From: Membranipora membranacea
Lineage: Eukaryota > Bryozoa > Gymnolaemata > Cheilostomatida > Membraniporidae
Reading direction: 5' to 3'
DNA: 64,000 bases
Assembly (NCBI GenBank): GCA_914767715.1
Contig: OU612065.1
Location: forward strand, 124,001 to 188,000
A program made the position numbers and the translations under genes. The first letter of the stretch is position 1. Each line of letters starts with the position of its first letter. Positions 23,861-36,600 of this stretch are shown here, piece by piece. The notes under the pieces were generated by a model. It ran no database searches. It saw only the letters and a program-made list of their open reading frames with translations, and was not told the origin of the DNA.

Positions 23861-24540
23861 CGCCTCCACTCACCTCTATCTTGTGACACCTCGGGAGCTT
23901 GGTTCATGGAGAGATCTACTTTCTCAAGGTCTTTCTGGAGGTGTTTCACCCATGTTAATCTCTGTCCTCTTCTTGGTTTCGGTGTTGATTATGTCATTAA
24001 GGGCTTGGCTAGCTGGTGTTTCGGGGGTTTAGACGATTTACGTGGCCATACCATCTGACACGTCTTGTTGATATTTGCGTGCTCCACTGTATGAGACCAG
24101 TTCGTCTGTAGACTTCATCATCTGATAATTTGTTTGGCGATCTGATGCCGAGCATCCATCTCAAGATCTTGCGCTGGTAGCCATCTATAGTGGTGGTATC
24201 ATTTTCTCTTATGTCCATATCTCACAGTTGTAAAGAAAGATGCTGCAAATCAGGGTGGTGAATATTTTTGCTTTTTGTTTTGGTGGGAGACTCTTATCAT
24301 TGAAGATGGGCTTGAGGCGCTGCTATGCTGTAATAGCGGACTTCTTTCTTCGGCTGATGTCGCAGGATCTGTGAGCGTCCTTAATTCTTCCCTCATCTTG
24401 GGACCAGTCTGGCAGATTATAATCTCCCACAAGCCTGATAGTATGGGCATTATTAATATTTTGAGAATTGATTCCAAATCATCCAAGCACCTCCTTTTTT
24501 CGGGACAGCATACCCATTGGCGTACCACTTTTTGAGCAAA
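23860..24540 (-). mobile_element. Degenerate reverse-transcriptase C-terminus, second retroelement family
   Basis: Minus-strand frames read IDGYQRKILRWMLGI, then DEVYRRTGL and RRVRWYGHVNRLNP. These are typical of the distal part of RTE/Jockey-like ORF2 proteins, which have the order 'KILR-x-GI ... RRTG ... RWxGHVxR'. Stops and frameshifts break it. It is on the opposite strand to, and of a different family from, the elements at 21-22 kb. Confidence 0.7.
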
Positions 24541-26210
24541 TTGTGATTGTCACACAGGTAATGAGGAATTCCCAATTACTGCAATATAGCACCTACTGGA
24601 ATCCTCGATGTGTGATAGCTGGAATTTCACAGACAGAATACTGAAGACAGTATACACCTTGTGGGATTTCCCTATTTTTATCTTTTTGAACAAGACGAGA
24701 ATATGTGTGTCAATTCTTTTCTGTGGTGATGGTGGAATTGGCCAAAGGTTGGTGATCTAGAATCTAGATGATGTCTGATGGTGGTTATCAGATCAAATTT
24801 CATATTATGGACTATCAGAGTCAGTCAGTCAGATTCTCCAGGGCCATTTTGACGTTTTCAGATATGAAGGTTGTCAATGTTATTTTCCTGAAATCGATTC
24901 TCTGCCATCATGAACGATTCTGTTGTTTCTGTAAAGAGTTTAATGCCGCCTGTTGTCATAAAAAATGTGCTTGAAATCTTTGTTTCGCAGATACATATCA
25001 ACTCTGGTTTATATAGCTACAATATCATCTATTTTACCCTTGATAAAATAGGCATTGAAATAAATAATTAATAAATGGATGATAAGTGTAGCTTTTTTAC
25101 CTGCATGACTAGTCTCCCATTTTTTTATTGGGTTTTTGTTCGTACTGCTCTGACATTGTTTCTTCATGAATTTCTCCTATCTAGGCCACGGCAGCAGCTA
25201 AATAAAAAAAGGTATTAGAAAATGACATCCGTGGAAGCGTCTTGAACAGAGCAAACTGAAGACTGTGTCTGGTGTAGTTTTTTATGGCCGTTATGATGGC
25301 GCATATATGCTATTTCACAAATGGGGCACAAAGTGGCAGATCCAAGTAAGAAACATGGAAAAGGGGGTAACATTAATAGGGCGAAGTTTATAGAATGAAG
25401 CAACGTCATTGAATTTTTTTTTTCATATCCATATCTTGAGAAGTTTTTGAGAAATGCCATATCCAGCTGTTGAAGTTTTACAGACAAATTGTAGACACCC
25501 ATTGAACACAGTTGCAACATAAAAATAGGTTTTGCGCAAGTGTTCCAGAATAACAGCGATAAATGTACCTCCTATGTCATTTTTCATAATGTGTTTATAA
25601 AAAGACCCCATTATAAAAATATCTGGTAGCAGTCTAATTATGAATTGGGAATATATGGGAAAGGGGTGGATCCAGTTAAGATGTGAAAAACAGGTATACG
25701 TTTCTGAAGTTTCTTCTGGTAACGCATGTAATCTGATTGTGTGTCTTCAATTTGATAGCTAATTTAATTAGCACATATGTATCACTGCTAAAACAAAATT
25801 AAAAATAGCGGATCCAAATTTATACTTGAATATTATATAAAGTTCCAATTATTAGATTCTTGCCGATCCGGGAGCTGATTTTTGAGAAGCTAAAATTATT
25901 ACTTATGATATTATATACATTCGGATTCTGATATTTATTAGTTATTAAACCTTATAAGATTAACACTTTTGTTCTGTGTCATAGTTTAAAGGTCAAGGTC
26001 TTCATAATCAGTACTCTGGTCGTACTCATCATCTTGCTGAGTGTCGTCCATGTAATTGTTGCAGTGAAGGCATCCACACAATTGTGTACATTTCAAACCG
26101 GCCTTCAAAAATGAGCACTACCGCTTTTGCAGTTGGTTTTACAACTGCAGCGGTAGAGCTTCATTACTGTGGATGGTGAAGGTGGGCCCTTTAGCTAAGT
26201 GATGGATAGA
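24541..26210. other. Spacer, no supported gene
   Basis: AT-rich sequence with short unlinked open frames on both strands. The first exon of SMYD5, not located, could lie here or anywhere up to 27697. Confidence 0.4.
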
Positions 26211-26213
26211 ATG

Positions 26214-27007
26214 TCATCGTGCATCTCCTACCCATGATCTACAGGTGAGGGAGCATCCATTATCGCAGTACCTGCAAGACGCCAACATTTGGTAATGATT
26301 GGCCGCGTGTAGGCAGTGTGAGATGAGGCGACTAACTGCCTCCTCATGATCTCCAGCCAGCTCAAGTACATTTCTGACCTCGGGTATTTGATGAGCTCCT
26401 CCCAAAGAAAGCTTCCTGCAGGATCTGTCAATGCCTACAAAGAGATCTAATTTCAGATCAATCTTTGCAGTACTCAATTGATCAGCTATGAACCTCTTCA
26501 AACTCTCTTTATTTGCTCCAGAAGCAATGAATTTTTTCCATTGTTTTAGGATAGGCCGGTCTGCCCATATACTTCCATTTGCTGAACAGTATTCTTGGTG
26601 TGACGATTCCATTCAATATTTTCGATACTGACCTCCAAATATGGGTCACCAACAAAGTCGATGCGCAACAACTTAAATTGGATTGCCAGACGAATGTGCT
26701 TTTGCAGCACTAATTCCACCAGCTGACCAGATGCATTTGGTAACTGCGCTACACAGATTGATTGTAATATTGCCATTGCATCCACAACCAGACCTCACTC
26801 CAAGATTTTGTCAACCTGCTGTTGATTTAGGGACATTACATTGTCCTCCAGGACATGAAGCAACGCAGCCTTGTTTGTCTTGCTGAGGGAGGACATGTCT
26901 GCAGTACAAAGGGATGCAGGTATGGGATAGTTTGTGTAACATAGAACTTCTTTCATATCCAAGTCACTTTGCTTGCAACCAAAAGCGTGCATGCAAACAG
27001 GGATCAC
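26214..27007 (-). pseudogene. Broken copy of a multi-copy invertebrate gene family
   Basis: Frames on the minus strand, interrupted by frameshifts and stops, read in order MKEVLCYTNYPIPASLCTAD with KTNKAALLHVLED, then MDAMAILQSI, then RIDFVGDPYLEVSIEN and finally QWKKFIASGANKESLKRF. From memory, this layout (a 'KTdKaxLLxxLE' block, a '(D/F)GMAxLQ' block, 'RxDfVxDxYxxxSIK', then 'QWKKFLxxGxNKExL') recurs in large anonymous families in corals, molluscs and other invertebrates that I associate with mobile elements. No function is assigned. Stops between blocks mark it as a relic. Confidence 0.55.
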
Positions 27008-27513
27008 TCACCTTTTGCTGTCACCAGTAAATCTCTTGTTTATATATTCTAAAGCATTGGTCTCCCCCATTCCATGCGCACCAGACATGTCTGCTATTAC
27101 CTTATTTCTGGCAATAGTTCCTGAACTTAGAGACAAGAGACTTTCTGATTCGCACTTCAAGGGACCGTAACCACTACATAAACCGACATGTCTTCAGTTG
27201 TACAGTGTTAATACTATGTATACCTGGTTTTGTCTGTTTCTTTGTGAACATGAAACCAATCTGGCAATCTAGCCAGCTGATTTCAAACAGAGGATATTTC
27301 GGCCTTTGCCGGTTGTGACAAGACCCAAGAGGTGCTGTTGCCTATTCCTGATTTTAAACCTATTTTTTAGGGTTTTCAGATCAAATCTTCTTCAGTTTTT
27401 CTATCATTCCTCTGATATTGTATTGTCTAAGTTGAGCAATAATCATGAATGGGCATGCATATGTTTGGTGGTATTTGAGTAGAAATATCCATATTATGAA
27501 ATTTGATGTCAGT

Positions 27514-27552
27514 CTGCCCTCCCTCCCTCCCTCCCTCCCTCCCTCCCTCCCT
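27514..27552. repeat. (CCCT)n microsatellite
   Basis: About nine to ten perfect ccct units, about 145 bp upstream of the first located SMYD5 exon. Confidence 0.97.
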
Positions 27553-27697
27553 CTCTATAATTAGAGGTTCTTAAGCTGCCTGGTTGTTATATGCTTTGAG
27601 GAACTTTGCTGATGATTCGAACCTCGATCTATGTTTTCAGTATTTTTGGGGTGATTCTTCAGTTTGGTTGTTGTGATCTATTATTGTGGTATTTCAG

Positions 27698-30600
27698 GGC
27701 AGAAGTTTATTTACTACAGAAGATGTTAAAGCCGGTGATGTTTTGTTTGAGGAGGCACCTTTAGTATGTAACCAGTTCAGCTGGAACGCTGCCTGCAAAT
27801 ATGCTGCTTGTAAGTTGATCTCTCTTATGGTGTAAGTGATATTTCGTTTGTAAATAGTGATATGCATATAATAAGTGTGCAGTCAGTATTACAATGCGCA
27901 GCAGATTGAGAAGTTCTGTGGTTCCCTTCGCTCCTGAAAGTGGTAATTGTTTATAAAACTTGATGTACGTACAGACCACTGTTACATTGGCTTAGATTCA
28001 GTGTGTTAGATATCTGCTTTTATTTTAAGGTGAATTTTGTATGAGAAGTTTAGAGTCAGCCGAGGAGAATGCTAGACGTTTATCTAAACAGAGTGACCTC
28101 ATACTTCCTCACCCTGAGTGCTGTGAAATAAATAAGAACTTACATACAATTTGCTCTGATTGTGGTGTAAGTATCATAATATATGCTCCGATTGTGGTGT
28201 AAGTATCATACTATATGCTCTGATTGTGGTGTAAGTATCATACTATATGCTCTGATTGTGGTGTAAGTATCATACGATATGCTCTGATTGTGGTGTAAGT
28301 ATCATACTATATGCTCTGATTGTGGTGTAAGTATCATACTATATGCTCTGATTGTGGTGTAAGTATCATACTATATGCTCTGATTGTGGTGTAAGTATCA
28401 TACTATATGCTCTGATTGTGGTGTAAGGATCATACAATACGCCCTACATGTTGTTCTGTTCTTACATATGCTCATTACTTGATATTTTATTATATATTTT
28501 ATTATTATATGATATTATAGACGTCTGGTTATTACTTGTAGGCACGTTACTGTAGTGAGGTGTGTAGACTGAAAGCTCTGAAGTTATATCATGGAGTTTT
28601 GTGTGCTGGTTATAACCCTGAGAGAACAGACCATCCGCTACAGATCCTCGAGTCTGCATGGAGAGAGATACACTATCCTCCTGAGTCCACTAGTATCGGT
28701 CTCATCATTAAACTCATCGCCACTCTTCATCAGGTATTCATTTATCTATCAAATTCAGAGGATCGCTAACTCAACATTTATACACGATACTGTAACTGTC
28801 TTGTGTGTCCAAAGGTGGTCTGAGGGATACTCCGCTGTTGGCTTAAAGAGTGACTTTAGTTCAGGTTTAAAAATTATGATTAAGTGAAGTTGCATTCATC
28901 AAATTAGTTACTTTGATGTGGTGTAACTACGTAACTAAGTACTGTTATGGACATTCTGTAGCAGTATTGTTTGAACTCTACAATGTGGTCAAAGTTTTGT
29001 TACTGCTTACTGCTTGCGTCCAACCAAATGTTATGTGCAGGAACATGGTTATAGTTATGTGCAGGAACATGGTTATAGTTATGTGCAGGAACATGGTTAT
29101 GGTTATGTACAGGAACATGGTTATAGTTATGTGCAGGAACATGGTTATAGTTATGTGCAGGAACATGGTTATAGTTATGTACAGGAACATGGTTATAGTT
29201 ATGTACAGGAACATGGTTATGGTTATGTACAGGAACATGGTTATAGTTATGTGCAGGAACATGGTTATCGTTATGTACAGGAACATGGTTATGGTTATGT
29301 GCAGGAACATGGTTATAGTTATGTGCAGGAACATGGTTATAGTTATGTGCAGGAACATGGTTATGGTTATGTGCAGGAACATGGTTATGGTTATGTGCAG
29401 GAACATGGTTATAGTTATGTACAGGAACATGGTTATGGTTATGTGCAGGAACATGGTTATGGTTATGTGCAGGAACATGGTTATAGTTATGTGCAGGAAC
29501 ATGGTTATGGTTATGTGCAGGAACATGGTTATGTGCAGGAACATGGTTATGGTTATGTGCAGGAACATGGTTATAGTTATGTGCAGGAACATGGTTATGG
29601 TTATGTGCAGGAACATGGTTATAGTTATGTGCAGGAACATGGTTATAGTTATGTGCAGGAACATGGTTATGGTTATGTGCAGGAACATGGTTATAGTTAT
29701 GTGCAGGAACATGGTTATAGTTATGTGCAAGAACATGGTTATGGTTATGTACAGGAACATGGTTATGGTTATGTACAGGAACATGGTTATAGTTATGTAC
29801 AGGAACATGGTTATAGTTATGTGCAGGAACATGGTTATAGTTATGTGCAGGAACATGGTTATAGTTATGTGCAGGAACATGGTTATAGTTATGTACAGGA
29901 ACATGGTTATAGTTATGTACAGGAACATGGTTATAGTTATGTACAGGAACATGGTTATGGTTATGTGCAGGAACATGGTTATGGTTATGTGCAGGAACAT
30001 GGTTATAGTTATGTGCAGGAACATGGTTATGGTTATGTGCAGGAACATGGTTATGTGCAGGAACATGGTTATGGTTATGTGCAGGAACATGGTTATAGTT
30101 ATGTGCAGGAACATGGTTATGGTTATGTGCAGGAACATGGTTATAGTTATGTGCAGGAACATGGTTATAGTTATGTGCAGGAACATGGTTATGGTTATGT
30201 GCAGGAACATGGTTATAGTTATGTGCAGGAACATGGTTATAGTTATGTGCAAGAACATGGTTATGGTTATGTACAGGAACATGGTTATGGTTATGTACAG
30301 GAACATGGTTATAGTTATGTACAGGAACATGGTTATAGTTATGTGCAGGAACATGGTTATAGTTATGTGCAGGAACATGGTTATAGTTATGTGCAGGAAC
30401 ATGGTTATGGTTATGTACAGGAACATGGTTATAGTTATGTGCAGGAACATGGTTATAGTTATGTGCAGGAACATGGTTATAGTTATGTGCAGGAACATGG
30501 TTATAGTTATGTGCAGGAACATGGTTATAGTTATGTGCAGGAACATGGTTATGGTTATGTACAGGAACATGGTTATAGTTATGTACAGGAACATGGTTAT

Positions 30601-33600
30601 AGTTATGTGCAGGAACATGGTTATGGTTATGTACAGGAACATGGTTATAGTTATGTGCAGGAACATGGTTATAGTTATGTGCAGGAACATGGTTATAGTT
30701 ATGTGCAGGAACATGGTTATAGTTATGTGCAGGAACATGGTTATAGTTATGTGCAGGAACATGGTTATGGTTATGTACAGGAACATGGTTATAGTTATGT
30801 ACAGGAACATGGTTATAGTTATGTGCAGGAACATGGTTATGGTTATGTACAGGAACATGGTTATAGTTATGTGCAGGAACATGGTTATAGTTATGTGCAG
30901 GAACATGGTTATAGTTATGTGCAGGAACATGGTTATAGTTATGTGCAGGAACATGGTTATAGTTATGTGCAGGAACATGGTTATGGTTATGTACAGGAAC
31001 ATGGTTATAGTTATGTACAGGAACATGGTTATAGTTATGTGCAGGAACATGGTTATGGTTATGTACAGGAACATGGTTATAGTTATGTGCAGGAACATGG
31101 TTATAGTTATGTACAGGAACATGGTTATAGTTATGTGCAGGAACATGGTTATAGTTATGTGCAGGAACATGGTTATAGTTATGTGCAGGAACATGGTTAT
31201 GGTTATGTACAGGAACATGGTTATAGTTATGTGCAGGAACATGGTTATAGTTATGTGCAGGAACATGGTTATGGTTATGTACAGGAACATGGTTATAGTT
31301 ATGTGCAGGAACATGGTTATAGTTATGTGCAGGAACATGGTTATAGTTATGTGCAGGAACATGGTTATAGTTATGTACAGGAACATGGTTATAGTTATGT
31401 GCAGGAACATGGTTATAGTTATGTGCAGGAACATGGTTATAGTTATGTGCAGGAACATGGTTATGGTTATGTACAGGAACATGGTTATGGTTATGTGCAG
31501 GAACATGGTTATGGTTATGTGCAGGAACATGGTTATAGTTATGTGCAGGAACATGGTTATGGTTATGTGCAGGAACATGGTTATAGTTATGTGCAGGAAC
31601 ATGGTTATGGTTATGTGCAGGAACATGGTTATGGTTATGTGCAGGAACATGGTTATAGTTATGTGCAGGAACATGGTTATAGTTATGTGCAGGAACATGG
31701 TTATAGTTATGTGCAGGAACATGGTTATGGTTATGTGCAGGAACATGGTTATGGTTATGTGCAGGAACATGGTTATAGTTATGTGCAGGAACATGGTTAT
31801 AGTTATGTGCAGGAACATGGTTATGGTTATGGTTATGCCAATGTTATCAATGATATATAGAACTGATTCATAACTGAACTGGTTTTGAACATTTAGCTAC
31901 TACTGCATTCATCTCATTATAAGTCTCAGATTCAAACATTTGTAATGAAAGTAGTGGGTGATTCGTTTTATTTGTTTTTTTTCAAAGACAGATTATAAGA
32001 AAGAAATGATGACAGAGTTGGACAAGTTTTGTAGTCGCTCTAAAGATGAACAAACCAACAGTTTACATAAGCTACTCGGACAGCAATTCTCTGTAAGTAT
32101 CATTTGTATTTTCTATTATATACTTTTTGCCTCATATTTTTAAATCTGCAACTTCATGTATGTATGTAAGTCCCTGACTTAATCTGCTCCAGAATAAATA
32201 TGGAATATACATTATGTGTAGGCATGTGTGTATGTTGTGTATTTGTGGATGTGTACTTGTTCATGTGTTTTTGTACGAGTATGTGTATATATTTGTGTTT
32301 TTGTATGAGTTTGTACATTGTTTGTGTTAGTGTTATCTAGATTGTTATTCCTATTTGTCCCTCCTTATTGGTTTATAGATTTTCTACCTTGGATTTTCTA
32401 ACTCACAGTTAATCGGAGTCTAAATTAATGCCATCGACTTCTATATAACAAGCATTTTAGTCTGGCACCGATAAATATTGTACTGTACAAAAACACAACT
32501 ATGTTATATCAATTTATATAATACAGGCTACTAAAGTCCTATCTAGAGTTGATAATTACACTAATTTACTTTTATATTACAGTCAGGTCTGGAGACTCTG
32601 AGAGAATTATTAACGCATTCTCTATATGAGGAGACCGTGCCACAATTCTATACAACAGAAGGGTTTAGAAGTCTGTTTGCTATGATAGGTACTAACGGAC
32701 AGGGTATAGGTACTAGGTATGTATATCAAGTGATGATGAACAGTCAACACTGCTTCTGATAGCTGTCAGTGCTATGAGCAGTGATTGCTGTCAGTGCTAT
32801 GATCAGTGATCCCTGTCATTGCTATGATCAGTGATCCCTGTCATTGCTATGATAAGTGATTGCTGTCAGAGCTATGATCAGTGATCCCTGTCAGTGCTAT
32901 GAGAAGTGATTGCTGTCAGAGCTATTATAAGTGATTGCTGTCAGTGCTATGGTCAGTGATCCCTGTCAGTGCTATGATCAGTGATCCTTGTCAGTGCTAT
33001 GATCAGTGATCCCTGTCAGTGCTATGATAATTGATTGCTGTCAGAGCTATTATCAGTGATTGCTGTCAGTGCTATGGTCAGTGATCCCTGTCAGAGCTAT
33101 TATCAGTGATTGCTGTCAGTGCTATGGTCAGCGATTGCTGTCAGTGCTTTGTTCAGTGACCGCTGTCAGTGCTATGATCAGTGATTATTGTCAGTGCTAT
33201 GAGCAGTGATCGCTGTCAGTGCTATGATCAGTGATCCCTGTCAGTGCTATGATCAGTGATCCCTGTCAGTTCTATGATCAGTGATTGATGTCAGTGCTAT
33301 GATCAGTGATTGCTGTCAGTGCTATGATCAGTAATCACTGTCAGTGCTATGATCAGTGATCGCTGTCAGTACTATGATCAGTGATTGCTGTCAGTGCTAT
33401 GATCAGTGATCCCTGTCAGTGCTATGATCAGTGATCCCTGTCAGTGCTATAATAATTGATTGCTGTCAGAGCTGTTATCAGTGCTATGGTCAGTGATCCC
33501 TGTCAGAGCTATTAGCAGTGATTGCCGTCAGTGCTATGGTCAGCGATTGCTGTCAGTGCTTTGTTCAGTGACCGCTGTCAGTGCTATGATCAGTGATTAT

Positions 33601-36600
33601 TGTCAGTGCTATGAGCAGTGATCGCTGTCAGTGCTATGATCAGTGATCCCTGTCAGTGCTATGATCAGTGATTGCTGTCAGTTCTATGATCAGTGATTGA
33701 TGTCAGTGCTATGATCAGTGATTGCTGTCAGTTCTATGATCAGTGATTGATGTCAGTGCTATGATCATTGATTGCTGCCAGTGCTATGATCAGTAATCAC
33801 TGTCAGTGCTATGATCAGCGATCGCTGTCAGTGCTATGATCAGTGATTGCTGTCAGTGCTATGATCAGTGATTGCTGTCAGTGCTATGATCAGTGATTCC
33901 TCTCATTTCTATGATCATCGATTGCTGTCAGTGCTATGATCAGTGACTGCTGTCAGTGCTATGATAAGTGATCGCCGTCAGTGCTATGATCAGTGATCGC
34001 TGTCAGTGCTATGATCAGTGATCACTGTCAGTGCTATGATCAGTGATCGCTGTCAGTGATCCTTGTCAGTGATCGCTGTCAGTGCTTTGATCAGTGATTT
34101 GATTCATGATTTGGTTAAGATATGACATTGTTATGATCAGTGATTTGATTCATGATGTGGTTAAGATATGACATTGTTATACTTGCAGCTCTTTGAGTGT
34201 TTGGGTTAAGAACTGTGATGATTTGGATTTGGCTGCTTGCGATAGAGAGAGACTTGATTCTTATATAGATGATCTGTATACTAGTATAGAAGAAGCTGAT
34301 AGAGTATATGATGAGGATGGTATGGAGATCGGTAAGTAAATTAATAAGGACTACACCAAATACTTACTGACTTATGACTAACTACGATAGCTTACCGCTC
34401 ATACAGTCCACCTGAATACAAGTAGGAACCTTAAGAACTATTCACTGGAACTATTCTACAACCTATGTTCATACATACAAACGTACGCTCATACATACGT
34501 AAAAACACACGCACACACACACACACATAAATGTAAGCCTCTGATGGGAATCCTATGAATTTTTAATTTGGATGTTTTGTAGAGTGTACTCAGGATGCAT
34601 TCCTTAACTGTGAAGGGTCAGGATTGTATGTGACACAAAGCGCTGCTAATCACAGCTGTATACCTAATGCTCAGATTAGCTTTCCTTATAATAACTCTGT
34701 ACTAAGATTTACAGCTACACGTGATATCCCAGCTCATCAGGTAATACACATATTATTACTCAGTCTCATGTCACCTGTCACTTGTCACCTGTCACTAGAC
34801 ACCTGCTACTTGTTGAATGCTACTAGTTGTATGTCACTAGTCACCTGCTACTAGTAACATGTCTATGGCCCGAGTTAACAAGTCTAAATCAACATCAACC
34901 ACAAACTATGCATGCAGGATCTGAGTCAGCATCTTTTACGATCCACACCATTGACTTCATCACAATATTTTTATAACAGTGTTTATTAAAAACAACTTCA
35001 TTTTTCAGCTTTTATAATGTTTTTAAAGTGATAGTCTGAGGAAACAAAACATTTTACACACAATATGGTACGACACTTTCAACATGCCCAGGTTAATAAT
35101 AATCTCTTATAAGAGATTGTCTTTTCTATTGTTGTGAGGCTGCAACTCCAAATTATGTTGATTTTCACAAATGGTTACTCTCTGCAAGGAGTTGTCTGTT
35201 AGATTTATAGTCATCAGCTCCTCACTTCAAACTAATGGAGTATATATATATATATACCTATATCTCTTTTATAGGAAGTAATTATAGTATATATATACCT
35301 ATATCTCTTTTATAGGAAGTATTTATATCATATCTAGATGAGTGTATGATGGGGAGAAGTCGACACTCCAGACAAAAATACCTTAGGTCTGTATATTCAG
35401 CTTTTTTATTATTACAACTCAATTATATATGGATATATGAATGTGAGTTTGTTGGTTATGATACAATGAAAGGAGGCACTGTAGTAGCACATCCATCTGT
35501 AGATTTATAGACAAGGCTACCACCATCACATGTTCTCGTAAATGTGCATCCTGCCCATGGGCTGTATCTACAAGAGATAAAATTACTTATCTGCTGTAAA
35601 GGGTTGCCCTGTTACGGTACACACTGTCACAGTACGCCCCGTCACAGCACGCCCGTCACAGCACGCCCCGTCACAGTACGCCCCGTCACAGTACGCCCTG
35701 TCACAGTACACCCCGTCACAGTACGCCCTGTCACAGCACGCCCCGTCACAGTACACCCCGTCACAGCACGCCCTGTCATTGCATCATTGTGATTTTTAAA
35801 TTTGAGATTGGGTGGCACACACTCATATCATCTCCTCGTTACTTCATGTCTAGATTTTCTTGAGGATGGTGCATTCACTGTGTTATACCTTAGTGTTCCT
35901 GATAATTTGTTGATGAGGGTTTGTGATTTCCTCATGAAAACAATCATTTTTAAAACTAGTAACTGACCTCTCAATGATCTCGCCATGTCGATATACTTGA
36001 CCGTTTTGTACACATATTTTACTGAGATCATAGCCTGAGGTGAAAGGTTCACTGGTTGTAGTAGTAGTAGGGGGGATTGTAGTCTTTGTGTGGAAGCAGT
36101 AATAGCCATCAAAATACTGAACTGATCCTTGACTGCATGTCACACCATATACACAATCTCCGTCCTGTGTCCTGGATATACAATAATACAGCGACAGGTT
36201 AGAGATATGCTCAAACAACTGACAGTCAAAAACTAATGAACTACATACATTACGAATGTAGTTTTCTCTCAGCCATGGGGCCTGTCTGTATTCTGGGTTG
36301 TGTTGGATAATGCTTCTGTGGTGATTTCTACTCATGTATCACTATTGTACAGTAGACCTCTTTGGGCTTTGCTTTGATTGGCTGATGGGTTTAGGTTTGT
36401 TGCTGTGTGGAGTAGATAGCCCCAATTTGTTGGCCTGGAACCCAACAACAAACCTCCCTAAACATACTAGCACACCCAACCCGAGTAGATGACTCAAAAC
36501 TGTTGGCCTGAATCCCAGTCTAGACTATAGGCTCAGCTGTATCTAGTTTGACTATAGGCTTAGCTGGATATTGTTTGACTATAGGCTTAGCTGGATATTG

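Noticed and set aside
27180-27697. First exon of SMYD5
   Set aside because: No ATG-containing exon with a phase-0 donor and the expected VxVR...K motif could be identified, so none is annotated.
28913-31873. Open frames of more than 900 codons on both strands
   Set aside because: They arise from a stop-free 24-bp tandem repeat, and SMYD5 exons splice across the whole array.
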